From Daphnia pulex (Eukaryota > Arthropoda > Branchiopoda > Diplostraca > Daphniidae): a stretch of DNA of 64,000 bases. A program made the translations under genes and the position numbers. Position 1 is the first letter of the stretch; each line of letters opens with the position of its first letter. The notes beneath the pieces are model-generated. The model saw only the letters and a list, made by a program, of their open reading frames with translations, searched no databases and had not been told where the DNA came from. The stretch covers positions 10,430,001 through 10,494,000 of the forward strand of contig NC_060019.1 of NCBI RefSeq assembly GCF_021134715.1, given 5' to 3'. Below, one piece after another: positions 10,640 to 22,600 of this stretch.

Positions 10640-13600
10640 TTTAGATTTTTTTTTCTCTAGTTTTGCCTATGGGGAAAAACGACGGGTGGCGGAAAAGTGT
10701 CAATTAAGGTTCAGACTTTTGGGCAGGAATCTATTTCTACAAATAGACGCAAGTCTCTCTCTCTTGTATTAAACTTTTTTTTTCTGTCTCTCTTCCGCTC
10801 TTAATTTGGTTTTGTGCACAGGGAAATTGAATTTCTGGGGGTAGGAGCAGCGCTTAAACTTGTGCGGCTAGCTTCGTGTTCAGATTTCGAATGACCTGCA
10901 CCTGCAGACTAGCCCGTCAGATTTATACAGTTCCTTCCTCAAAGAAAACAAGTGACTCTCTCTCTCTCTCTGCGCGCTCTCTCTCCCGTACGGGAAAACC
11001 TGTACAGCTTCTGATTGGTCGGCCGGGAAATACTAGTGTTGCGTCCCTGATGGGCCCGGCCCTGTTTTTTTTCCAGCCGCCGGAAGAAGGCGGGTTATGA
11101 AAAATCTTTCTCTCTTTTATATACAAAACCATATTCTTTTCTGTCACTGTGCGATATTTTTATGGGCCTGCATTATACATGCATTTACTTCGTTCTTTTT
11201 CTTTCTTTCTTTTTTTGAATAAAACATGTGGGAAGTGGAAAGAAAGACAACAACAGCAACGTATAAATGTTTCTTTTATTTTTATATACCGTATCGAAGA
11301 AAAATGTACTGCGCAATGGATGCGGAAACCAAACCGAATCCGGCGGATATACACCTACCCCCCACCCCTTTAAAGGAGCTTATATTGCAGACACTCGCAA
11401 TCAAAAAGTTTCGGGTCCCCCACCATTTAATCACAGCGTCAACAGCCGGAGCTGAATTGCCATATTGGCAACGCGCGATGAGCTAATCTGATTCTTTTCT
11501 TTCTGGTTATTTATTTCTAATGATATGACCACGTCATCGACGCCTTTCTATTTAGAGGATTTGATATCGCGATCGCAGGTATACTATAGAGAAGGTGGAA
11601 GGTCGACAATTGAAGGGGTGTGCAATCACGTTTCTTGTACATGCAACTGGCGATTGTTTTGTGTTAGGGACTTTCTCGTCAATGATCTCATCTCCCTCCG
11701 TTCGTGTTTATCATTCATCATTCCCCTTTTTTTTAGTCTCTCTCTTAATATGGAGCCCGTGAAATATATCTTGTGCCCATACAGCGCAAATAATCGATTC
11801 AATGAAATTTACCAGAAAGAAAAAAGGACATCACACTGAATTGATTTGTGTCATTGATTTGCCCGCCATTAAATTCTCTCTCTCTCTGGATATAATCAGA
11901 ATTGTTGCTGGATTTCTAGAGTGGTTTTGCCAGCTGAATACTGATGGAATTTCATTGCACTTGTCGGCTCGGGAGTCGGGAGAAAAAAAATAAAGACACC
12001 CTCGAGCGGAACTTGGGTTTCATTAGCATTTATAGAGTCGGCCTGCGTAATAATTTGTTCAGTTGGACGCAGGATCGGATGAAAAAAAAAGAGGCCGGCG
12101 ATTTATCGGAAGAATTCGTGCGTGTCTTTCTTTGAAAAAAAAATCACGTTTTTTTCTTTCTTGTTTCGGTGTAATGTCCTTGTTGAGCTGCATGTGAATG
12201 TCAACTTTTGCGTGTAAAAAGAAGGAAGAGGAGGAACACCGATGGATAGACACACGCGATTTTGGTGTGTACACATTTTTCAGCACCCACGTCTATCGCC
12301 CAATGATGACGGCGAACGCACCCATTCACGGCGGATCAACTCTGCGCAACAATCGCCGTCGGTTCGTTTCTCTCTCTTTTCTTTAGCGGGGCTATTTGAT
12401 TTGCATATTATGACGATTAATTCACGTCCGCACAAAAGCGAGAAAATGGTGTAGGGTCCCCTCTCACCCCCTCTTAAACTGATGAGCAGTTGTTTGGAGA
12501 AAAAATGGAGCGCGCATATGACGTCGATGGGCTATCCAATTTGGGTTAGAAATGCCGAGCGGGGTTTGACGATGTAATCAGGAAGGCTCTTTTCATCGGG
12601 CGAGTGAAGAAAAAGGAATCTTTTTTTTGCCAGTCGTAAAGTGGAGGGTATAGCTACTAAATAGCCGATTCGAAGGATAACAGCACCTGCGATCCTTCCT
12701 ATTTTGTTGTGGTTTCTCTCTTCAAAAGAGAGAGAGAGAGGATCGTATTGATATATTTGAAAGATGCGGCGGCGAGTGCGCTCGGTTGGAAAAAGCGAAC
12801 TTTGTGAGGCGGCAAAACATTTTCATATATTCACCCAAGAAAGTTTCATATGATGTTCGACGATCGCCCGCGTTGAGAATTGGCAAACAAAAGCCGCGCC
12901 ATTCAACTCTCCTTCTCCAATAGATATTTGCATGGACCGTTTTTACCTATGGGCCATGTTCTGCGTCAAAAGATGGGTTTTCGGCTATTTGTTTGTTTGT
13001 TTGCGGCTTTATATGTGTATACCTTATTGATGGCATTTCTATTTGAATTTCGATGTGCACAACGTGCGAGAAAATCGGACGTCATCGACGGCACGATTCC
13101 ACCCGGAACTTGTGTGGGTTTGTCCGCGTAATTTAGTTTCATTTTCTTGATTGCGTGATGAATTCAAAAATACCAAATCTCTGGAACACGAGGGAGATAT
13201 TCATCTAAACGAGATTCGATTGCGTCAATCCCTTTTATTTTTAAATTAATTTAGACTGGAAATGGATATATCAATGCTGGCAGTTTGGTAATACCGATAA
13301 TAGTGATTCAAAACAGAACTTGATAGAATACTAAGTTTGGATGGGGCTGGAGGGGGATCTGTTTAGACTTTAGACCTTTGCCTCCCCCTAAACTACGCAC
13401 ACACCGGATAAATTTGCATGCATGTTAAAGGTAGCCTTTCTTATTGCCTATCGGCAGCTTAGCTCATAAAACGTAGAAACTGGGGTGGCTGAGTATACAC
13501 CGATCAAAGCCGTTCATGCTCAAGTGCCCAGTGTTCAATTACTGAACGATTGAGAAGAGCACAGTCACGAAACAAACAAACTTTTCCCACCCGCCCGGAT

Positions 13601-16482
13601 GAAAACCCCCTCTCCCGTTGCCAAAGCGGGAAATTTCAGTCGGTGCAATCATCAATTTTCCATCGCGTTGTATACGTATACATTACCTGGAAATCGTGAA
13701 TTATCATTAGTTCGTTACCATTAACTGGGCAGCGCTTTTAACGATGATTCCAACCGAACACCCCCTACCGTTGAATCGTTGTGGAACATTAACCTAAATG
13801 CGCTTGTTTGCGTTGCCTAATGAATAGATGATGAGAGCTGTCAGCAAGAAAGTCCTTTGTCAGCGAGGGCGAGCGTGCCAGCAGCTTTCACAGTTGCGTG
13901 ACACGGTCAAATTAAATCAAACTAAATAAAAAAAAAAGAGTCGAGAAGCATCCGCTCGTCGCCCACGCGTTTGTTTTTTTTAGACGCCGACAGAGGGGAA
14001 AATACCGCGTGCAAAGTGGGTGGGGGTCGGTTTGAACTTGTTGCACCACAATGGTTGCGGCCTCAACATCAAATCAGACATTGTGTGTGTGTGTGAAGAA
14101 ATGAATGTTTTTACGTTGAACGATTTCTTCATAAGCTCTAACGTCACGACCCAGTTGGTCCGTCATCGTCTGGATCGACGTCACGAATGAATCGAACTTC
14201 CGTAATGAGCACGTAGGCATTAACATGTAGAGTGGTTTGTCGGTTGCTGATGTCATTGTCTCCCATGTCCGAATAAGGAGAATTACTGAATAACTGGGGC
14301 TGCCCACCCCAAGTCAAAAAGAATTTCCAATTTCGGCCAGCAGCGCAGTCCGTTAAGGTCCGAATGAATACGAACCGTATACTACCCAGAATTAATAATA
14401 ATAATCCGACATATTTAGCCGCACATAACATAAGTGAAAATACTTTCTCCTGGACACGGGACGATGGCGCTGGCCATGGAGAGAACGAAATACTTTCTTT
14501 CTCTTTTCTCCCCTTTTTTTATGGCCGTAATAGTTTTTTGGGGGTTTTCTTATATGATTCCCGCTTGTGCATTTAATATCTCGCGTGTATTCAGGAGGCA
14601 CCTGCAACCACTGACCATCGGAAGTCGTTTTTTCTTTCCTCTTTTTTTTTCTAGAATGTTTAAGATTACGACCGATCCCTAGGCCTATAACCGGTAGTAA
14701 GTTGTAGGAGGCCATACGCCTGGAGCGTCTTGAGCGTAGAACTTTCTCCTTGAATTTTTCTGAATGGATATTAAACTTGTTTCTTTTTTGGGTTTTTGGT
14801 TTTTTCGGATATGTATTTTTGAAAGTCCCTTTTTTTATTTTTAATCATTTCGGGTGGGAGTTTCCTTTCGCCTTGTTCCGGGTGATTATTATACGTCTAA
14901 TAGAAAACAAATCTTATGTCTTATAAATATGGCGACCTTGTCAGTGGCTCTACGACTGATGGATGTTACATTTACCTTCCGCTGAGATATCAAGGTTTAC
15001 ATTTTGGCTGGTGTGTGTTTCAAATGACTGTAATTTACGCTGGTTGTAATCCGCCAAAATGCTGTACACCTTTTGAAAAATCACGAAAGTCATTGTGCAC
15101 ATTTCCCAACCGTCGTGAAAGTAGGTGTCGGGGATTTCCATGCTGGTATTACTATCGTAACCTAATCTACATAAAACAGAAAAAAAGAATCGGAAGAGGT
15201 AGGGCTAGCTAGTTAAAATATTATCGAGTGAAATGAAGCCAACCGAATAATATGTCAAGGTGCGCTGCTGGGATGAATGCCGTCAAGTGGGAATCCCTGC
15301 TGTCCCGACTGACGGCAACGTGTCGGAAACGAGTAAATATTAAAACAAAAATTATGCGAACCTCACGTATACACACTGGCGTAGTTATTGTTTGATGCGG
15401 GACAGACAGCGTGCATTGCGGGGAGTGTCGTAGAATGGAACACGTGGAGCGTGAATTTCATTTTATACGTGATCTCACCTATCAAACAAGTTGAATCAAA
15501 GCTCTACCAGCGTGATGAGAGAGAAAGGTCAGCACTGCCTTTTTTTTTCTTTCTAAAAAAAAGGAATGACATCATCTCTCTTGTTTTTTTTTTCTTCTTC
15601 TTCTAATATACGTTGATTCATTCACGTGTAGAAGAAACCCGCAACCTGCTGGCGTTGAGCTCGTGACTGTGCGACTCATGTTCCACCGTCCTACTCGTTT
15701 CACTATATTGAGCTGCCTTTCTCTCGGTATTCCATCCATCATCATTCTTCCCTTTTGGGATGCAGTAAAATCAATCAGCCCTTGTATATTTACCCATCGA
15801 TATCCCCATCGATACCCGTATATGCGTGCGGGACGATTTATTTTCGTAATGGATGGAAATGTTCATTTTCGACGATTGTTGTGGAGAGGAAAAACAAGTT
15901 GTAAAGAAAACTTCCTTTGCGTGGGTATTTCTAGTTTCTCTAGATGACGACGTCATTGTCTATTTTAAACCAAATCGCAATCGCCAGGTGTGCTGGATTC
16001 ACGAAAACGTTCAGTAAATGTATGAGCCTTGTCAATTTACTTCCATTCTCTGCGTGTTAGTATGTTCAAGACCGTCGTATCTAGAAAGCAGCTGGAATAA
16101 TTTGGCCATTTTTCCACTAGTATTTTATATGGTATCATGTGTAGCATTATTTATAAAAAAAAGAAAAGAAAGAAAAAGGGAGTGTACAGTACACGTGAGA
16201 ATCCCAAGGACTTTCAGGACTCTAGCTAGTTCTTGAATTTGTGCAAAGTTGAAAAAATGACTGCTAGGTGTCTCTGTTGCGGAAGCAATTTTTATCCCGT
16301 TAAAATCCCACGTTTTACCAGCAACACACTGGACTGGTGACTGACTGACACACATTTGTTTTTGTTTTTCAGAGCGGAATAAGGAAACCCTGACAAGTCT
16401 TCTTTTGAATCCAATGTCGCTCAATTATCTCCCACCATTTCCGTAATTTTTTGCTCACAGTCGTGCGCAGCCGTCTCCAACG
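10640..16482. other. Long intergenic region between the peptide precursor and DENND6
   Basis: Nearly 6 kb without a gene I can support beyond one weak open frame at 14144-14431. It holds CT-rich microsatellites (around 10950-10985 and 15540-15605), GT repeats (about 14081-14092) and many short open frames on both strands with biased composition and no splice partners. The 5' part presumably includes the minus-strand promoter of the peptide-precursor gene, and the 3' end includes the DENND6 leader. Confidence 0.5.
14144..14431 (-). CDS. Weak candidate: small secreted protein
   Basis: A single minus-strand open frame of 95 codons starts with ATG at 14431 and begins with a hydrophobic segment (MLCAAKYVGLLLLILGS) that could be a signal peptide. 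The rest has mixed composition, with an acidic tail (DVDPDDDGPTGS). I see no dibasic sites, cysteine framework or family resemblance and no flanking exon that would confirm it. It could equally be a chance frame in intergenic DNA. Confidence 0.2.
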   Translation of the reverse strand: MLCAAKYVGLLLLILGSIRFVFIRTLTDCAAGRNWKFFLTWGGQPQLFSNSPYSDMGDNDISNRQTTLHVNAYVLITEVRFIRDVDPDDDGPTGS

Positions 16483-19083
16483 ATGGCTACCCCCGCCGAA
16501 AACAATAAAGTGGAGCCCGAAAACAGCGATTCCGACACTGACTTTCTTTCAGACGTTGAAGAAGTAGATCACATGAAGATTTTATCGTCAAGTGGAGCTG
16601 ACCAGCTCCAGTTTGTGGACTCTTATTTTCAAAGAGAGGCATCATCTCTTTTAGCTGACACTACTGATTTCTTCGGCAACACCTGTGATGACAGCAGCAT
16701 CAACACCTCTCTCTTGCCGTGGGAACGTCTGGCAGACTGGATACACTGCTTCTGTGTAGTGACGTTTGATCTTGAAATAGGTCAGATGATTGAGGTAAAT
16801 TAATAATTTTCTGTCATCATATTTCCTCCTTTCATTAATTGTTGTCTTGTCTGAACTAGGAAATCTATCCCAGTCATGTGACCTTGTCAGAGCAAGATAA
16901 GACAAGTATTTGCTACCTGGCATTTCCTGACTCCAATTCTGGATGCATGGTATGTCATTTATTTCATCCTCAATTAGGGAAAATAATTTAACATAATTTT
17001 TTCGAACAGGGAGATACACAGTTCCATTTTCGAATAAGACAAAATCCTGTCAATGGAGATGTCAGCACTAGGAGTTCTCAAGTGGATCTTTCATCTAGTA
17101 ATACCGTTCCTAAATCTCATTCAAGGTAGCTTCACATAAAAAGGAACTTGACACAATCAACTTTTCAACTTTTGAATGCAATAATTCTAAAATAGGTACA
17201 ACCAGCTTTGCCCACCTGCTTTCAGAACAGATTCATCCTATTGGTGGGGTTTCGCATACTTCCGCCAAGTCAAGGACAAAAATTTGCGTAGAGGTTATTT
17301 TCAAAAGGTACGTTCGTATAGTTATTAGTAGCTAATGATTCCAGAACCTGATATTGAATTTGTTCAATAGTCGTTGGTGATCGTGACCCGACTGCCCTTT
17401 GTTGAATTGTTCCAAGAGTTGATGGCTGTGATAGCACCCGAATTCTTTGACAAAGGGAGCATCTGCTTGGAAATCAGTGCCAAAGAAATCGATCAATGGC
17501 CTCGTCCCGTACCTGGCATTGTATTGAACTTGCCTCTATTGGGGACACTCTTTCAAGTGAGTTTCGAATTCGTCTTCTTTGTTCGTCTTCTACAACACCT
17601 TAATAATATGGAGCTTTTCTCTCTTGTTTGGTCGTCGTGGACATGTACAGGTGAGGATTCCAAGTTTCTCGGCAGCCGCTAGTCCCTCATTTGCCACCAG
17701 CCTAACAGGCTCTCCTTCAAAGACGTCTAATTCGCTGTTACGGAGGCGCTGCCTCATAGCAACTGACGTCGACCTCTATTCGGCCTTGGCTCCGTTACTG
17801 CCACATCTTCAAATGCTCTGGGAACTGCTCCTTTGCGGTGAGCCTCTGGTGGTCATGGCAACTAGTCCTTCCATTTGCTCCCACGTCGTCCAAGCTCTCG
17901 TCAAGTAAATGAGTTTGCTCTTTTGCCAGTTACCTGGAAATAAAAGTAGCATTTATTTTTCTCAAACAAACAGTTTGATCCATCCTCTCCAGTACTGCCT
18001 GGATTACCGGCCTTTTTTCACCATCCATGACTCTGAGTTTAAAGAGTATACTGGACGGCCGTCTGATCCTCCTCCACCCGTATTGCTAGGGGTCACCAAT
18101 CCCTTCTTCGCCAAGGCGTTACAGCATTGGCCACACATCATCCGCATCGGCGGAGAAATCCCCAGCAGTAAACAAACATTCAACGTTTATTTAACCCAGT
18201 TTAACTCGAATTGGTTTCATATTTCTTTTAGGCAGTGCTGGATTAAAGATTCGTGCAACTAAATCCAATCTTCCAGGATCTAGTAAATTGTCGGAGTGCA
18301 AGCCGGGCGTGTACACATCGTACAAGTCCCATTTGACGCGAGACAAGGCGCTATTGAAGCTCATTGCCAAAGGTACCCAGACGCGACGGCCCAACCAAGT
18401 GCAATCGGCCTTGATGCGCCGGCATTTCCTTGAGCTAACACAGAGCTTTATCATTCCGCTGGAGAGGTACTTTGCCCGTCTGATGCCTTTGCAGAAATCA
18501 ATCTCACCGTACAAGGTTTGTGAAGTCAACCGCAGTGATCGCATATTGTCATTTCCTGTTGAATTGAATATTCATCGTTCTCTTTTTTATTTTATTATAC
18601 GCAGGCGGTTCCTGGTTTGAGTCCTTTCAAAGCCGAAGAGTTCCTTGCCAGTGTCGAACATTGCGGCCCCCAGCTGACCACGGGAGTTAAAGGCGACTGG
18701 ACGGGATTATATCGCCGTTTCCTGCGTACACCAAACTTTGAATCGTGGTCGAACACGCGTCACCAGGAGGCCAACAAAAAATTACGAGCTCTTCAGATGG
18801 AAGCTCTTAGTCAATCGGTAAACATTAATCGTAAAATTTATTTATTTTCCATAACGACCTTTTCTCTTTTGACTAAATATAGGACATGACGTCGTGGCTT
18901 CAAGGCAAACGTGAAGTGGAAGTAGTGGACATGGTACTGCGTCTTCGAGAGAAGCTGAACGCGGCGCTGGCCGAGGAAACTCTGCCCGTCAGCCCTCAAA
19001 CACGACTGCATCTGCAGGGCCAACTCGAAACGGTCCTGCAGAGTCTTCCAGAGGACCTCCGATCTGTTTTGAAGGCCAGTTGA
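16483..19083 (+). CDS. DENND6: DENN domain-containing protein 6 (Rab guanine nucleotide exchange factor)
   Basis: Ten exons: 16483-16794, 16860-16949, 17010-17125, 17196-17307, 17371-17556, 17651-17904, 17974-18167, 18232-18515, 18605-18817, 18883-19083. They encode 653 residues, a little longer than the roughly 600 of vertebrate DENND6A/B because of an acidic N-terminal leader. The start ATG at 16483 heads the exon in a good context. The upstream DENN motif is clear at about residues 86-150 ([15 protein letters not shown], then [20 protein letters not shown] and [11 protein letters not shown]). The central DENN part includes [21 protein letters not shown], the [11 protein letters not shown] region and [20 protein letters not shown]. 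Family knowledge: DENND6 proteins activate Rab14 on endosomes and influence recycling and cell adhesion. The C-terminal helix-rich tail ends with [12 protein letters not shown]. No frame break, so presumably functional. It converges with the tetraspanin gene downstream. Confidence 0.95.
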
Positions 19084-20278
19084 GATTCTTTGTTATCCTA
19101 TCCTATTGCCTCCACCCACATCTTTCTCTCTATATTGGGAACGCATCTTTTGCATGTGATGACAAAACAAAGCCTGTAAGGTTTGTTCCACATCAAAAGA
19201 CTCGCGGATGGACCGAATTTTTCGTGATTTCTTCCTTTCAATTGTGTATTTAAAATGACGATCCAAACGACTTTATTTGTCTCGAGTTCTTCATAAATGT
19301 GTATCCTGATTTTACTCCATCATAACGTGAATCCCTCTCGGTTCTTCTTCCTACAACAACACACAATATTTGATCTGATCAAGCTCGAAAGTTAAAGAAA
19401 CGAGAATCGCTGACGACTCGAATAATTCAAGCGAGAGCAGTACGTTACGTGTGACCCTGCCTTACATGTTTTGAACACTTTGTCGTACAGCATCTATATA
19501 TAATTTACTCCACCACATCTGCACTATTTCTCTCCCAGAAAAAGGCGATCAATGCCGTTGATTGGTGCACTTTAATACGGAATAGTACAAAAATCATGGT
19601 TGCATATTTTGCTCAGCTGACGATCGAAGACGGTCAGTTTATGTGTCTCTCCCCCTCTCGTCGTAATCATTGTTTAAGGTTCAACATTGAATCGAACGTA
19701 CTGTATTAATGGAATCTTTACTTCAATACACGTACACTATCGACCCTTAACTTGAGACAATTTGCAGGATGTTGAATCGAAATTTTTCGGTTTAAAAAAA
19801 AACCAGTGTATTTGTGTAGCAGAAAAATGTGTTTTTCGGTGAAGAGATTGCTGGGTTTTTACTCAAGAGGAAATGGCGCACTGCTGTGGGATCTGCACCG
19901 CAAGTAAAAAAATATCTAATGAGGAAATGAGACATCCTCAATGCACAACCGCCTTCGAATGGCTTACTTGGCTGGGTAATTTTTTTTTTCAAAAGTTTGC
20001 TTCATTTACCTATGCTTTGTCTTTTCTAAAGGAGAAATGGTTACTTTCCATAGACAGCTATTTTTTTTTAGCAGCAAATGTAATGGGAAATGGGAAGACG
20101 ATTGAAATCTGATGTATTACTTTTTCAATAAAATTGCATTACATAAATTCATACGAAAAGAATGTTGACTAAGATAAATTCATTTATTTTTTTTGTTTTA
20201 GGATTGTCGGATTGGAAGGAAATCATATTAATGGCATGCAGGTGATAAAGAAAAAAGCAAATCTTGTTATTGAAACAT
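19084..20278. other. Convergent 3' region of DENND6 and tetraspanin genes
   Basis: About 1.2 kb separates the two stop codons. It probably holds both 3' UTRs. I see no coding exon. Short frames at 19792-20112 are AT-rich and unsupported. Confidence 0.5.
20183..20188 (-). terminator. Polyadenylation signal (AATAAA) of the tetraspanin gene
   Basis: The + strand reads TTTATT, so the minus strand has AATAAA about 91 nt past the tetraspanin stop codon, a normal distance for a short 3' UTR. Assigned by position. Confidence 0.5.
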
Positions 20279-21218
20279 TCAATAGCCCGCTTTTCGAATT
20301 GAACAACAGAGACCTAGGGAAGTGATCAGAGCAAAAGATTCGATTATTCCAACAATCGCTAGTACCATCGGTGAATTTTTCATGACTTCAGTAATCCAGT
20401 TTTTCGTCGCTGAAACGCAGTTCTAAGAAGAAAAAAAAAAGTTAAATGTTGGATTATCGCATGCAGGTAACGTAATAAAGTAAAGTAATAAATATGTACT
20501 TCTTTAAACAAGTCGTTAGAAGATTTACTGCTTGCATCTTTGCACGTAATTGTCGAATTTTTGCAGCAAGAGGCCGGGATTTCTAAATTGGCTGCTTTTT
20601 TCCAATCATTGGCGCTTTCAGATCCGCAGCAGTTAAACACTGACTGAAAGATGTTGGCCTGTTCCTGGGCGGCCTTTTCCGTCAATTTCGAAAACATGTC
20701 TTTCACAATTTTTTCCATTTCCAATTTGATGGTGTCTTTGTTAATGTTGTTAACCAAGATGGCTGCGGCCACATCCAATGCTAAGGCACCAATCATTAGA
20801 AAGACAAACTGTGAAGTAATATGATTCTTAGGTAACAATTGTGCATGGAAAATATTATTATAATGTTGATTTACTGTCCCCAGAAGACACTGATTCTCGA
20901 AGGCTGCCCCACAACACCCGATGAAACCGACAATTGTCAGCAAGCTGCCCATGGCGATAACGACGACACAAATCTTAAAGAACATGGTGTATTCGTCATC
21001 TTTGGTAGGATCTACTTCAGCGATGTTAACAAATACCATTGCTGCAAGTGCTACCACTGCAATTCCTACAAACTGGCCAAGGTAAAAAGAGAATTGTTGC
21101 GATAATGAAAAACCATTGATACAAGTATACTATTTTTCACATTATAACTTACAGATATTAAAATGTTGATAAGAAAAACGATGAATTTGAGAAATTTACA
21201 ACAGCAATCCAAGCCCAT
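20279..21218 (-). CDS. Tetraspanin (CD63-like)
   Basis: Four exons on the minus strand, all in phase 0: 21218-21153, 21072-20875, 20808-20500, 20422-20279. The product is 238 residues, the normal size. It starts MGLDCCCKFLKFIVFLIN, with the cytoplasmic Cys cluster that is palmitoylated in the family. It has four membrane segments (about 11-33, 52-75, 89-108, 209-231) and a second membrane segment followed by GCCGA. The large extracellular loop carries the diagnostic CCG (148-150), PASCC (166-170), Cys177 and Cys193: six cysteines, hence three expected disulfides, and a possible N-glycosylation site at Asn172 (NST). The C terminus is short, SIRKAGY. CD63-type tetraspanins end with a GY-based lysosomal sorting signal, but here the chain stops right after GY, so that signal would be incomplete. 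Likely a plasma or endosomal membrane organiser; partners unknown. Confidence 0.94.
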
Positions 21219-21954
21219 TTTCAATCTAAGAATTAACCTTTTGATTTACTTGGACCAATGATTCTCTTACAAGAAATAAAACCGACTGACAAAAAAAAGG
21301 CGTTTCGTTCAACGTTAATAAGCGTTTGTGGCCTTTTACATCATTCCGGATAAGCATATCCTACATGAGGGCGTAGTCTTGTGCATAGACCGCAAAGTTT
21401 CAACGGCAATCATGTTCTACCGCATCTTGGCAACCGAAGTGACGTCCCAATGGATTTTCAATCCTGATGACGAGTAACTGGGAAACTAACAGCCTACGCC
21501 AATTAACGAAAAAGGTACTTATGCAACTAGAATATCCTATGTGTCGTCATCTCAGTCATGATACATTTTAGCCGGTTTTGAATTTTTATTATTCTTTCCG
21601 TTTCTTACTTTTAATCAATATAAACATTTGGTCTTGTTTTGAAAAACAACTCGGGAAAAAAATATCCATTTTCATCACGACAGTGCGGCTATAAAATACG
21701 CACACCAAGTAGCGGAGGGTTTACTAGTAAAACGAAGTAGACATCAAGACAATCAACGAGAATGCATTCATTCACACGATCTGCAGTTTTTGACTTTGAA
21801 GTTTGGTGGGTGACGAGGGTTGGGTGACGAACCCACCCAACTTTAAGAAGAGGAGTGAACCCCTTCACGTTGGGTGGGTGGATTCGTCACCACTTCAATG
21901 GATGGATTACAAATGGTTGTTCAAGGTTGTAATTTTTGTTTTTTCAAAAGGTGG
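21219..21954. other. Upstream of tetraspanin; no gene seen
   Basis: This includes the tetraspanin leader and promoter (minus strand) and then AT-rich unique sequence. Around 21803-21890 short GGGTGGG/CCACCC stretches recur in both orientations. No open frame is supported. Confidence 0.45.
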
Positions 21955-22075
21955 GATTAGAATTTTTGTCAAAAGGTTGGTTGGAGCATGGTTGGGGTTA
22001 GAATTTTTGTCAAAAGGTTGGTTGGAGCATGGGTAGGGGTTAGAATTTTTGTCAAAAAGTCGGGTTAGAATTCGT
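21955..22075 (+). repeat. Short direct tandem repeat, unit about 42 bp
   Basis: The phrase GTTAGAATTTTTGTCAAAAG followed by GTTGGTTGGAGCATGG and a short G/T-rich spacer occurs about three times in a row, the last copies diverged. A similar phrase reappears at 24718-24800 at the edge of another repeat copy, so it appears to be the border of a larger dispersed repeat. Confidence 0.8.
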
Positions 22076-22600
22076 CCACCAGGGGGTTTGGTGTTGCAGT
22101 CATTACATAAGACAGAGCAAAAGTGCAGACTAAAGTCTACAGAATCACCTCATTCGTTTTCGAGACGCTGTACGGTATGCGTATTACAGGTTACAGCGTA
22201 CTTCAACATTTTCCATCGTGAAGATAGAAAGGTATTTCGAGTGGGTTTTTATCCATGAATGCTATTGTGTATGTGAATTAGATATATTCATATTCTTGTA
22301 GTCGTGTGTGTGTGTGTGGATCTAAAGGTTATTTTGCCTGCAATTTCAGTCCCACTCCCAGTGTGTCGTGAGTGTGTCAGAGTGTCCTGAAAGTGTCCTG
22401 AAAGTGCTGTGCGTATGCTGAAATGTCATCTCGTACTAGATATTTTAAAGGAGAATGGTAATTATTTTTTAAATTCGTTTTTCAAATTAAGTTGTTTTAT
22501 TAGTCTAATTCAATATATTCCATATTGGATATTTCACTACTTTTTCATCCATTTTCATTTTGTTTACAACTACACTTGGTAGTTAAGTTTTGATGATTAT
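22060..22600 (+). repeat. Dispersed repeat copy A
   Basis: Shares recognisable blocks with 24780-25180 (direct) and 35770-36140 (inverted). The blocks are GTGTTGCAGTCA, AGAATCACCTCATT, GAATTAGATATATTC, GTGGATCTAAAGGTTATTTT, GCTGAAATGTC(A/G)TCTCGTAC and TCTAATTCAATATATTCCA. No protein-coding remnant is recognisable. It may be a non-autonomous element or part of the segmental duplication that built the pseudogene array. Confidence 0.75.
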
